NCBI GenBank assembly: GCA_965242665.1
Contig: OZ251484.1
Location: forward strand, 1,054,001-1,118,000
Length of the DNA: 64,000 nucleotides
Direction of reading: 5' to 3'
Origin: VXLM01 sp965242665
GTDB taxonomy: Bacteria; Chloroflexota; Dehalococcoidia; Lucifugimonadales; VXLM01
The translations under genes were made by a program, and so were the position numbers. The notes under the pieces are model-generated. The model had not been told where the DNA came from. It saw nothing but the letters and a program-made list of their open reading frames with translations, and made no database searches. Positions 53,569 to 61,244 of the stretch are shown in pieces; position 1 is the first letter of the stretch, and each line of letters starts with the position of its first letter.

Positions 53569-54078
53569 CTATTGCACCGTCACCGATGCGGACGCGGAGT
53601 TGTTGTCCGTGTTATCCTCTGTCCTTCGGAGTTCTCTGGTGGAGGCGGCTGTGACGTTTGCTTCCGCAGACAATTCCGTGCCCGATGCTAGGGAACCGAC
53701 CGTTCCCTCTATGGTGATTTTTCCTGTCTTTCCGCTAGTCTGCGTGCCGAGTCTGCACGTAATAGCGCCGTCGCTATCCGTGCACGCTGCCGACGGAACC
53801 AGACTTTCCACGGTTACGCCCGACGGCATGGTGATCGTCATCGTGACCGATCCTGCGTCGCTTTCACCCGCGTTGGTGTAGTCGACGGTGTACGTGACGT
53901 TTCCTCCCGCGGCAACGGTTCGAGGGGCGGCGCTCATGGTGACTTGCATGTCTGGGGGTTCGTTCAGGTCTACCGCTCCTTGCTGGACGGCGATATAGAA
54001 GCCCCCACCTACGACGACCACGGCCACGACCACTCCGATGAACAACATGATCCAGAAGAAGGCCCCTCGTCCTAGCAT
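53569..54078 (-). CDS. Small DUF11-domain membrane protein
   Basis: 169-residue protein with an N-terminal helix (FFWIMLFIGVVVAVVVVGGG) and a single DUF11-type beta domain (NVTYTVDYTNAGESDAGSV and MTITMPSGVTVESLVPSAAC). It is clearly related to the adjacent 412-residue protein, as a one-repeat version. It lies downstream of dnaA on the same strand, 140 bases away. A role at the cell surface is inferred from the domain only. Confidence 0.78.
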   Translation of the reverse strand: MLGRGAFFWIMLFIGVVVAVVVVGGGFYIAVQQGAVDLNEPPDMQVTMSAAPRTVAAGGNVTYTVDYTNAGESDAGSVTMTITMPSGVTVESLVPSAACTDSDGAITCRLGTQTSGKTGKITIEGTVGSLASGTELSAEANVTAASTRELRRTEDNTDNNSASASVTVQ

Positions 54079-54218
54079 GGCATTCTCTCCTCAAGAAGGC
54101 GTCTCAACGCGGCTCCGCGGGAGACGTTGGCTCGAAACTTGCATTGTGAGTATGAGTATATTGCCAGTGGATATGGTAGTCAAGCGCGGGGATGCAGGCC
54201 GGGGGATTCGTCAATGCG

Positions 54219-55643
54219 TCACGCGACGAGGGACTCTCGGATATTCATGATGTCGCGGCGGAGGCGGGTATCGGCTTCGAGTTGCTGTTCGATGCGTTTG
54301 CAGGCGTGTATGACTGTGGTGTGGTCCTTTCGTCCCATGACTCGGCCGATCGTTGCGAGGGGGAGTTGGACTTCTTCGCGCAGCAGGTACATCGAGACGT
54401 GTCTGGCCTGGGCGGTGGCTTTGTCGCGTTTCCTGCCTTTGAGGGTGGCCTTGTCGATCGAGAAGTAGCGGGACACGGCGTTTAGGACATCTTCTTCGGA
54501 TACTCTCCGTGCGCTGTCTTTGAGGGCGTCTTCGAGTGCTTCTTCTACGAGGCCAAGGTCTATCTTGGATTCGGAATTGCCATCGACGGCTAGGCTGCCT
54601 ATTCCCACGCACGCTGCGACGATGTTGAGGCTTCCTTCTAATTCGCGAACGTTCTTCTTGACGCGGCCGGCGATGTAGTCCAAAACCGAGTGGGGAAACT
54701 GCTGGCCGATCTGTTCGGCTTTGGCGTGGAGGATGGCCAAGCGAGTCTCGAAGTCTGGAGTTTGGATGTCTGCAACGAGGCCGCCTGCGAGCCTCGAGGA
54801 TATGCGGTCTTGGAGAAGCGACAACTCGCTAACCGGTCTGTCGCATGTGATTACGATCTGCTTTCCGGCCATGTGGAGGGCGTTGAATGTATGGAAGAAC
54901 CCTTCTTGGGTTTGCTCCTTGCCGATGATGAACTGGATGTCGTCGAGGAGGAGTACGTCGGCGCTCCGGTAGCGGTCTCGAAATTCTTCGGTCGTACCCT
55001 CTCGGATGGCTCGAATGTACTCGTTGGTAAATTCTTCGGTCGTCGAGTAGAGGACGTCGTGGGACGCCATGCGGGCTTGGTGTCCGATGGCGTGCATGAG
55101 ATGGGTCTTGCCGAGTCCGACGCCCGAGTAGATGACGAGGGGATTGTACGCCGCGCCTGGATTTTCGGACACTTTCACTGAGGCGGCGTGGGCAAGGTTG
55201 TTGGAGCTGCCCACGATGAAGTTTTCGAATCGATAGATCGAGTTGAGGCCGCCGCGTCGGTAGGACGGTCGGTTCGCTGGCGGTGGAGGGAGGGAGGCGG
55301 TCTCGACGGGCGGAAGGGGTTCCGTACCCATCGATCCCGTGCCGGAGGGATGCGCCTCGCGCTTGGGGGGCGGGGCGTTGCTGGCTACCTCGAATCGTAT
55401 CTCCATGCGTTGGCCGGTAACGCCTTCCAAGCATCTGGAGATCAACGAATACATGCGTTGATCGAGCATCTCCGCAACGAAGGCGTTTGGCGTCTGCACG
55501 ACGAACTCGCTATCCGAGGCGGATAGTCCATTCGTGCTACTGAGCCACGTCTTGTAGCTGGAACGGGGGACTTGAAGTTCTAATCTACCGAGGACGGCCC
55601 GCCAAGTCTCGCGGGCAGTGTTGTCATTTTCTTGAACGGTCAT
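54219..55643 (-). CDS. dnaA: Chromosomal replication initiator DnaA
   Basis: 474-residue initiator. Domain I is at the N-terminus (TWRAVLGRLELQVPRSSYKTW), followed by a Pro-rich linker. The AAA+ domain has GLGKTHLMHAIGHQ and LLLDDIQFI, and domain IV has the DnaA-box signature DHTTVIHACKRIE. ATG 55643 starts the conserved domain; the frame is open 28 codons further without similarity. No dnaN, recF or gyrB is adjacent, which is unusual. DnaA-box-like words lie upstream. Confidence 0.98.
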   Translation of the reverse strand: MTVQENDNTARETWRAVLGRLELQVPRSSYKTWLSSTNGLSASDSEFVVQTPNAFVAEMLDQRMYSLISRCLEGVTGQRMEIRFEVASNAPPPKREAHPSGTGSMGTEPLPPVETASLPPPPANRPSYRRGGLNSIYRFENFIVGSSNNLAHAASVKVSENPGAAYNPLVIYSGVGLGKTHLMHAIGHQARMASHDVLYSTTEEFTNEYIRAIREGTTEEFRDRYRSADVLLLDDIQFIIGKEQTQEGFFHTFNALHMAGKQIVITCDRPVSELSLLQDRISSRLAGGLVADIQTPDFETRLAILHAKAEQIGQQFPHSVLDYIAGRVKKNVRELEGSLNIVAACVGIGSLAVDGNSESKIDLGLVEEALEDALKDSARRVSEEDVLNAVSRYFSIDKATLKGRKRDKATAQARHVSMYLLREEVQLPLATIGRVMGRKDHTTVIHACKRIEQQLEADTRLRRDIMNIRESLVA

Positions 55644-56220
55644 GCATAGAGGTCGATACAAGGATTGAGAGATGATTCTACCACGATGGAAGAGGGTTGT
55701 GATACGTGACGGAGCGAGTTTCTCCACACTTTATCCACATTCATTCCCTTGGCTCTGCCTTCCCTATGTAGCGGGCTATGAGCCGCACGTTAAAGGCGCT
55801 GCTCGCTTGCGGTACGTTTGTTCTCGATATATGAATCTTGGATAGTTCTTGGAAATGTCCTACGAATGTGGACAGAGGGGATTGCGGCGATCCATGCGTG
55901 TTAGTGCGGTGGCTACGCAATCCGAGAGAGGACGAAGCGGATGCTCACGCGGTAGGTGAGTCTGAATTCTCTTTCTTCTTCTTGACATTTCCGAAACAAA
56001 GAATATGTGGAATCCATGCCCGGCGACCTCCGGGCGGCGCCCAAAGTGGTCTAGTACGAGTGTTCGCAGAACAGTAGGTGAATTGCAGTCTACGCCTTGG
56101 TAGGGGAAACGTAGTGGATAACCCATAGGGCGGAACCGTTCAACGGGGTAGGGGCGCAGACGCTCTGGGAACTGCGCGGGAGGGGATGACTTGGCGAGCG
56201 TGTCAGATGGATGGTGCATT
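55644..56220. other. Region upstream of dnaA, possible oriC
   Basis: No gene is evident. A perfect DnaA box TTATCCACA is at 55731-55739, next to TTCTCCACA at 55720-55728. Related words are AGTGGATAA at 56113-56121 and ATGTGGACA at 55866-55874. An AT-rich stretch runs from about 55967 to 56007. The number of good boxes is low for a typical origin, so this is a candidate only. The dnaA promoter must also lie here. Confidence 0.4.
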
Positions 56221-56850
56221 CTAGTAGGCGGTCGCGCGGTCGCGCCACAGGATATAGCCCATCCATATCAATGCGGGGCCAAGCATGAGCACGCCGATGA
56301 TGCGTATCCAGGGTACGACGATGGGGACACTGACACCCAGGCCTCCGAACGCCATGAGGAGTCCGGCCCATCGAGGGAAGACTTTGATGCGCGATGTGGT
56401 TCCGCCAAAGAGGGCGAGGCCTATGCCCATCAGTGCATGCCCCGACCAGTATACTGCTGCGAACGGCAGGTCGCGGAACATTGCGCCTCCGAGTTTCAGA
56501 AGGTCGGGCGATTCGGCGAGGAGGGGCGGCCATACCAGGGTTTGTTCCAGCTGTACCCAAGCGAAGATTACTGCGCCGACGAGAGACAGATAGAAGCCGA
56601 TCTGTCCAACCTTGGTCATCACGGGCTTTTGGCACATGTACAGGCTCACGATCACCCCTGGCAGGAGGACTGCCGCAACGGCGCCGGGGGCGTTGTACAA
56701 CGCCCAAGTCGAGTTGCTTGCCATCTCGACGAGGTCTACGCCGGCGTTCAAGTCGGGCAACAGGGTTAGGACTGGGAACCACCAGAGCAATAGCAGCGCG
56801 CCGGTCAAGCTTGCTATGAGTCCGTCCCATCGAGTTAGTTGTGTTCCCAT
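56221..56850 (-). CDS. Multi-spanning membrane protein of unknown function
   Basis: 209-residue protein with about six predicted helices, for example LTGALLLLWWFPVLTLLPDL at the start and GLLMAFGGLGVSVPIVVPWI. The pattern is reminiscent of DUF4386-type membrane proteins, but I cannot confirm the family. It lies just downstream of an HpcH-type aldolase gene, 21 bases away on the same strand, suggesting cotranscription. Function unknown. Confidence 0.7.
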   Translation of the reverse strand: MGTQLTRWDGLIASLTGALLLLWWFPVLTLLPDLNAGVDLVEMASNSTWALYNAPGAVAAVLLPGVIVSLYMCQKPVMTKVGQIGFYLSLVGAVIFAWVQLEQTLVWPPLLAESPDLLKLGGAMFRDLPFAAVYWSGHALMGIGLALFGGTTSRIKVFPRWAGLLMAFGGLGVSVPIVVPWIRIIGVLMLGPALIWMGYILWRDRATAY

Positions 56851-56871
56851 CGTATGCTCTCTGTATGGCGG

Positions 56872-57732
56872 TCAGTTACAAACGCGGCTGCGTTTCATGG
56901 CTGCGCGGTATGTGTCGACAATCTGCCGCGCGCCTTTGGCTACTAGGTCCAACTCGCTTGCTTCTTCGAAGAAGCGAGCGCCTTTGTTCATCCAGCGGGC
57001 GGCAGACTCTGGGGATTTGACACTCGTACCGAACGGGACATCATGCACGCGGCAGAGGTCGAGCACGCGTTCCATGGGACCGGTAACGTCTGGGTGATCC
57101 CAGTCGCCGGGTCGGCCGAACTCCAAAGACGTATCGCCTGGCCCGCAGTAGACCATATCGACGCCTGGGGCGCTGACGATTTCTTGGGCGTTGGCGTATC
57201 CCGCTCTCGTTTCGATGTGGACGACCAGAGTGGTTTCTGCGTCCTGGGCGGCGATCCACTTGAGGCGGTCTGCGGGCTTGATGTAGTCGCTGCTGCCGTA
57301 GCCTGTGGCGCTGGCGCGGGTGCCGTTCGGGTAGAGTTTGATGTAGCTGTGGAGGGTTTCGATCTCCTTTCGGGTTTCGGTGCGCGGCAACTGAATGCCG
57401 ACGACGCCGCACTCGAGCAGCTTCGCTACTTCTTGGCGTTCCAATTGGGGGGTCTTTGCGATGACTGGGAGTCCGTTGTCACGGGCGGCAAGGACGGTAT
57501 CGGCGAGGGCGGACAATCCGAAGTAGACGTGTTCGTACTCGACGTAGACGAAATCGTATCCTGCTTGGTGATAGAGCTTCATCAAGGATGGGCGGGCGTA
57601 CTCCGACATGGTGCCTCCGACCAAGACTTCGCCTGCGGCCAGGCGGGATTTGAGTTGGCGTCCTGGTCCGCCCTCGGGGTAGAGGGCTTGCGTGCGTGCG
57701 GCGGTCGATGCGGTTATGTCTGACTTGGGCAT
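56872..57732 (-). CDS. HpcH/HpaI family aldolase
   Basis: 286-residue pyruvate-type class II aldolase. It has YDFVYVEYEHV, GVVGIQLPRTET, HIETRAGYANAQEI with a metal-binding Glu, and DMVYCGPGDTSLEFGRPG with the metal Asp nearby. The family cleaves 2-keto-3-deoxy acids or related substrates. The repeat nest with outward promoters lies directly upstream, so its expression may come from repeat copy C or B. The start at ATG 57732 has GGAGG-like bases (GGAGGTTCCCCA) upstream. Confidence 0.88.
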   Translation of the reverse strand: MPKSDITASTAARTQALYPEGGPGRQLKSRLAAGEVLVGGTMSEYARPSLMKLYHQAGYDFVYVEYEHVYFGLSALADTVLAARDNGLPVIAKTPQLERQEVAKLLECGVVGIQLPRTETRKEIETLHSYIKLYPNGTRASATGYGSSDYIKPADRLKWIAAQDAETTLVVHIETRAGYANAQEIVSAPGVDMVYCGPGDTSLEFGRPGDWDHPDVTGPMERVLDLCRVHDVPFGTSVKSPESAARWMNKGARFFEEASELDLVAKGARQIVDTYRAAMKRSRVCN

Positions 57733-57827
57733 TGGGGAACCTCCGATGCGGACGCCACGGCGGCGGGAAGCGGGCCGCAGGCGTTCCAGTGTATACGATT
57801 CATCGAGGCAAGGCTAGTGATGGTTCT

Positions 57828-58288
57828 TCGTGGTTCGTTTGATTTATTGGCATGGCGGCTATGGGACGGCAACTCCAAGGCGATACGTCGAATCCGATCC
57901 ATGCCGAGAAAGGAACGGAACGCGGGCGGGCACGAGGATTCCCGCCTTCGCGGGAATGACGGGAGGGGATGCCTCGCGCGCGTGCGCGCGGGCACGAGTT
58001 TTCGTTGCATCGTGTGGGATTCTGTCGGATTGTGTCGCATTCTGTCGAATTTTGCCGACGGCGAATTTGGCGTCGTCTCTTGGGGTGCGCGGCGATTGGG
58101 GGTAGGATGACGGGCGACGGTTTGGGTCGCGGAGTGCCTCGGTTGGCAGGTTGGATGTTTCGTGCATTGCGGCTGTCTCCTTGGGATATGGTTTTGCGGA
58201 GTGGTCATAGTCCTATGGTAGTACGTGAGTTCTGTTTTGTCAAATGCGATGCAGGGAGGTGGAGATTCCCGCCTTCGCGGGAATGACG
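57828..58288 (-). repeat. Dispersed repeat, copy C, with palindromes at both ends
   Basis: Homologous to copy A (24310-24781) along most of its length, read on the minus strand. It has a palindrome at 58264-58288, then TTGACA (58243-58238), 17 bases and TACCAT (58220-58215). AAGGAG (58182-58177) and ATG 58167 of a short ORF follow, with a second palindrome at 57937-57961. The promoter faces the HpcH aldolase gene at 57732. Confidence 0.8.
57859..58167 (-). CDS. Leader ORF of repeat copy C (102 residues, doubtful protein)
   Basis: Starts MHETSNLP after AAGGAG and a promoter, matching the start region of the ORFs in copies A and B. It then runs through repeat sequence with NATQSDRIPHDATKTRARA and the palindrome (PPVIPAKAGI). 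It is probably not a folded protein. A longer frame of 240 codons starting at 58436 in copy B crosses the same area in another phase. Confidence 0.3.
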   Translation of the reverse strand: MHETSNLPTEALRDPNRRPSSYPQSPRTPRDDAKFAVGKIRQNATQSDRIPHDATKTRARAHAREASPPVIPAKAGILVPARVPFLSRHGSDSTYRLGVAVP

Positions 58289-58380
58289 TGGGTGTGTGGG
58301 AATGACGGGGGTAGGTGCGGGAATGACGTGGGCGGGTGTGGGAATGACGTGGGCGGATGTGGGAATGACGGGGGTGAGTG
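58264..58380. repeat. Minisatellite 1, five units
   Basis: GGGAATGACG recurs at 58279, 58298, 58319, 58340 and 58361, that is a spacing of 19, 21, 21 and 21. The first unit is the right arm of the palindrome, so the array appears to have grown from it. Confidence 0.85.
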
Positions 58381-58433
58381 TGGTCATGCGGAGGGCCGGC
58401 GGGAGAGGTGGTTGGGGGTTGGTATGTTTCGTG

Positions 58434-58512
58434 CATGGGGGCTATCTCCTTGTGTTGTGGTTTCGCGGAGTGGTCATAGTCTTATGGTAGTACGTGAGTT
58501 CTGTTTTGTCAA
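58434..58512 (-). promoter_or_regulatory. Dispersed repeat, copy B: promoter and ribosome site
   Basis: On the minus strand TTGACA (58512-58507), 17 bases, TACCAT (58489-58484), AAGGAG (58451-58446) and ATG 58436 (MHETYQPPTTS). It is the same cassette as in copies A and C, but downstream it is cut short by minisatellite 1. Confidence 0.65.
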
Positions 58513-58540
58513 ATGCGATGCAGGGAGGTGGAGATTCCCG

Positions 58541-58674
58541 CCTTCGGAGACCTTTGCATAACCTCTTGCCGGGGTATGGGAATGGAACCCGGAGCACGCA
58601 AAATGAACGGGGGCACCATGGGCAGAGCATCCCAAAACAACCACTCCGCCTAGTTATTCAAAGGTCTCCCTTCG
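58541..58674. mobile_element. MITE-like insertion of 122 bp with 6-bp target duplication, inside a palindromic repeat
   Basis: The insert is 58547-58668. Its left end GAGACCTTTGCATAACC and the reverse complement of its right end GAGACCTTTGAATAACT match at 15 of 17 positions. The host palindrome is split, with CCTTCG repeated on both sides (58541-58546 and 58669-58674). No ORF fits inside. It must have been mobilised by a transposase encoded elsewhere. I could not assign the transposase family. Confidence 0.85.
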
Positions 58675-58675
58675 C

Positions 58676-58801
58676 GGGAATGACGTGGGAGGATGCAGGA
58701 ATGATGTGGGTGGGTGCGGGAATGACGTGGGTGGTTGCGGGAGTGACGTGGGTGGTTGCGGGAGTGACGTGGGAGGATGCAGGAATGACGGGGGGGAGGG
58801 T
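58676..58801. repeat. Minisatellite 2, six units of exactly 21 bp
   Basis: Units begin GGGAATGAC, AGGAATGAT, GGGAATGAC, GGGAGTGAC, GGGAGTGAC and AGGAATGAC at 58676, 58697, 58718, 58739, 58760 and 58781. The array again begins in the right arm of the palindrome interrupted by the MITE. Confidence 0.9.
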
Positions 58802-58897
58802 GCCAATGAATCGAACGGAAGCATTTTCGTGGATGGATTTTGACGTCTTTGGTTGTTTGGATCTTCATTTCTGCGGGGCCATGGGCGGTGATGCGGG

Positions 58898-59584
58898 TCA
58901 GTTTGATGAGATCAATCCTTCGTGCACTTCGATTACTCTACGGCGGGCCTCTTCCAGAGTTTTGGCGAAGACGACCGTACCGGTATGCTCACGGTCCCAC
59001 TCGGGCCAATGGTCTTTGAGGATGACGTATTGATCGGTATCTTCTATGACTTCATCGACCGAATGGGGCAAGTCGATCGTGCCTGCGTCTCCGTGGCGGG
59101 CGGTTTCTATCACGCCGAGTCGCTTCCATGCCTTCCTCGACGACGGTGAATAGAGGAGGTCGGTGCTTTCGTGGACGTGAACGATGGCATCGACGGCGGG
59201 GCGGTTTTGGTAGAAGTACCAGTGGAGGATGCTTTCGGATGATGGGAGTTTGGATCCGGAGTAGCAGGCGGTCGCGGATGCGGGGTTCTTTGGATCGAAT
59301 TCATAGCGATCGAGTTGGACGAAGTCATCGGGTCGCAGTCCGCGCTTTGAGGGAAGTTGCGTGGCGGTGACCAGCATACCGCCTTGGGGGTTTAGTCGGA
59401 TGCTCACATTGCCATTGCTTCCGATTGGGTTTCCGCTTCCGTAAGGGGTCATGAGTCCGAGGTCATCCATCTCGTCGCAGAGGGAGGAAAGAGGGAGGGT
59501 TTGGGTGGGTGAGGGGGGATCTGGAGACAGGCGTTCCCACTTGAACTTGATGAGATCCGAACTCACGGCTTGGGGGTACGGCAA
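58898..59584 (-). CDS. Class II aldolase/adducin family protein
   Basis: 228-residue zinc aldolase-type protein. It has GNGNVSIR-like GSNGNVSIRLNP near residue 57, IVHVHES with two zinc-ligand histidines near residue 136, and a third histidine in TARHGDAGTIDLPH. The family includes fuculose/ribulose phosphate aldolases and decarboxylases. It is 49 bases downstream of the Gfo/Idh oxidoreductase on the same strand, suggesting a joint sugar pathway. Confidence 0.87.
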   Translation of the reverse strand: MPYPQAVSSDLIKFKWERLSPDPPSPTQTLPLSSLCDEMDDLGLMTPYGSGNPIGSNGNVSIRLNPQGGMLVTATQLPSKRGLRPDDFVQLDRYEFDPKNPASATACYSGSKLPSSESILHWYFYQNRPAVDAIVHVHESTDLLYSPSSRKAWKRLGVIETARHGDAGTIDLPHSVDEVIEDTDQYVILKDHWPEWDREHTGTVVFAKTLEEARRRVIEVHEGLISSN

Positions 59585-59633
59585 GCATTTCTCCTCATAG
59601 CAGGTTTGCGTGACGCGATGCGGTCGGGCGGGG

Positions 59634-60770
59634 CTATATGTTCACGAGATCGTCTTGGACTTGGTTGGCCATTTGGCGCATGTAGGCGTCTCTGCCCATT
59701 TGGGGTTTTTTGTAGTGCATTCGGGATGCGTGCGGGATCATGCGCAGGCTTCTGTCTTCGATGGGGAAGCGGACGGGGGTATGTCCTCGTCGGTGGGACT
59801 CGCGGAGTCCGATGGCTATTTCGAGGACTTTTCTGCCGTTGTCGCCGCTGCCGGGCGGGTCGAGGTCAAGCTGCAAGTGGTCGACGAAGACCGAGACGCT
59901 TGCCAGGTTGCGGTCGCCTGGCCACAGCCATCCGTCTGGCTCGCGGTGGCTGCTGGTCTTGCCGATGACGCTCGTCTTTGGGAAGAGTCCTTCGATTTCT
60001 TCCATCGTTTCCGAGGAGGAGCCCTCCTTGGGCGACCGGTACATGCGGAGGATATTGGAGTTGCTGGTGAGGGCGCCTTTGGAGCAGTTGACGTCGAATC
60101 CGGAGCCTCTGGCGTCGGGTTCTCGGCTGAAGAATGCTTCGACGCCGTTGACGAATCTGATGTAGCCGGAGCCGCCTTGGTCGTAGTCTTTCCAGGGGTC
60201 GTCGTCTACCCATCCGATACACCATGCGACTTCTGCGAATCCGGCGAACATTCTGGTTAGGCTGAATTGCTGGATGCCGCCGCCTGAGAGTTCGGTTCCG
60301 CCGCCGCCATAGAAGTGGATGCTCTTTACGTCTCCGACCTCGCCGGATTCGATGATTTGGGATGCTTTTTGGAGGGTGGGGAGATTGATGTTGAGGTCGC
60401 CTGCGCCGATCTTGACGTTGTTGGCGCGGCAGGCGGCAACCATGGCGTCGGCCTCTGCGAGCGAGGGTGCGAAGGGTTTTTCGCATAGGATGCCCTTGAC
60501 GCCTGCTTCCGCACATCCAATTACTACGCTGGGGTTTGGTCCCACGGGGAGGATTGGGGCGGCGATGTCGATGCGTTCATTGGCGAGCATGTCTTTGTAG
60601 TCGGTATAGCCTGGCACGCCGAAGCGCTTGCAGAAGACGGCTAGGTTCTCTTGGTCCGAGTCGGCGGCGGCTACGATTTGGGTGCGAGGGTCGAGGCGGT
60701 AGGCTCTGGCGTGCTGCGCGCCCTTTCGTCCTATGCCAATCATCCCTACTCGGTAGATTTCGTCGGTCAT
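59634..60770 (-). CDS. Gfo/Idh/MocA family oxidoreductase
   Basis: 378-residue NAD(P)-dependent oxidoreductase with the N-terminal MIGIGRKGAQHARAY cofactor motif and GVKGILCEKPFA carrying the EKP catalytic lysine. The C-terminal domain has HFYGGGGTEL and a Gly-rich sheet. ATG 60770 follows GGAGGACC. A promoter with TATAAT (60834-60829, minus strand) and a weak TTCCAA lies upstream. It is unrelated in detail to the other family member at 9577-10722. Confidence 0.9.
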   Translation of the reverse strand: MTDEIYRVGMIGIGRKGAQHARAYRLDPRTQIVAAADSDQENLAVFCKRFGVPGYTDYKDMLANERIDIAAPILPVGPNPSVVIGCAEAGVKGILCEKPFAPSLAEADAMVAACRANNVKIGAGDLNINLPTLQKASQIIESGEVGDVKSIHFYGGGGTELSGGGIQQFSLTRMFAGFAEVAWCIGWVDDDPWKDYDQGGSGYIRFVNGVEAFFSREPDARGSGFDVNCSKGALTSNSNILRMYRSPKEGSSSETMEEIEGLFPKTSVIGKTSSHREPDGWLWPGDRNLASVSVFVDHLQLDLDPPGSGDNGRKVLEIAIGLRESHRRGHTPVRFPIEDRSLRMIPHASRMHYKKPQMGRDAYMRQMANQVQDDLVNI

Positions 60771-61244
60771 TTGGTCCTCCGCTCATATTGGGCGACTTTG
60801 GCGGTGCTGGGCGGCCCGCCACGTTCATTATACGCAGATTGCGTGTGGTTGGAAGGCCTTGGGGCATCGGAGTGTCCCTCTTGGGGGGTCTGGGCGCGGG
60901 GGCATACGGTGTTGGCATGAGATGGTCTGGGCATGGGGTTTGGGTTGCTGGAGGATTTTTGCCAAGAGGTCGGCGAGGTGTTCGGGTTGATTGCGGGAGT
61001 CTAGTTCGAGTGCGGTGTCGAGGGGGATTTTGGCGGGTGGTGATGGGTTTTTTCTTTGCCTGCTTCGATTCTGGCGAGGGAGGGCGTTCGGTTTTGGTGG
61101 GTTGGGGGGTGAAACCGTGGACATTTTGGGACATTTCGTATGTGGGCAGTGGGTGTGAGTCGGGGAGCGCCGCGGTGGAGTCCACGCGGCTCGTTCTCGG
61201 TATTGCGGCGTTCACAGGGTGGCCGCGAATCCCGGTTCTCGGAT
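60771..61244. other. Intergenic region with a promoter and no clear gene
   Basis: The first part holds the TATAAT promoter for the oxidoreductase. The rest has only low-quality open frames on both strands, rich in Pro, His, Arg or Gly. A short SLARIEAGKEK phrase recalls helix-turn-helix proteins but is not supported by its surroundings. Confidence 0.5.

Noticed and set aside
57714..58436. A 240-codon minus-strand frame through the repeat nest
   Set aside because: It is Pro/His/Arg-rich, made of minisatellite and palindrome sequence translated in one phase, and has no folded-protein character.
58264..58801. CRISPR-like spaced repeats
   Set aside because: The repeats are a continuous 21-bp minisatellite with no unique spacers, no leader and no cas genes.
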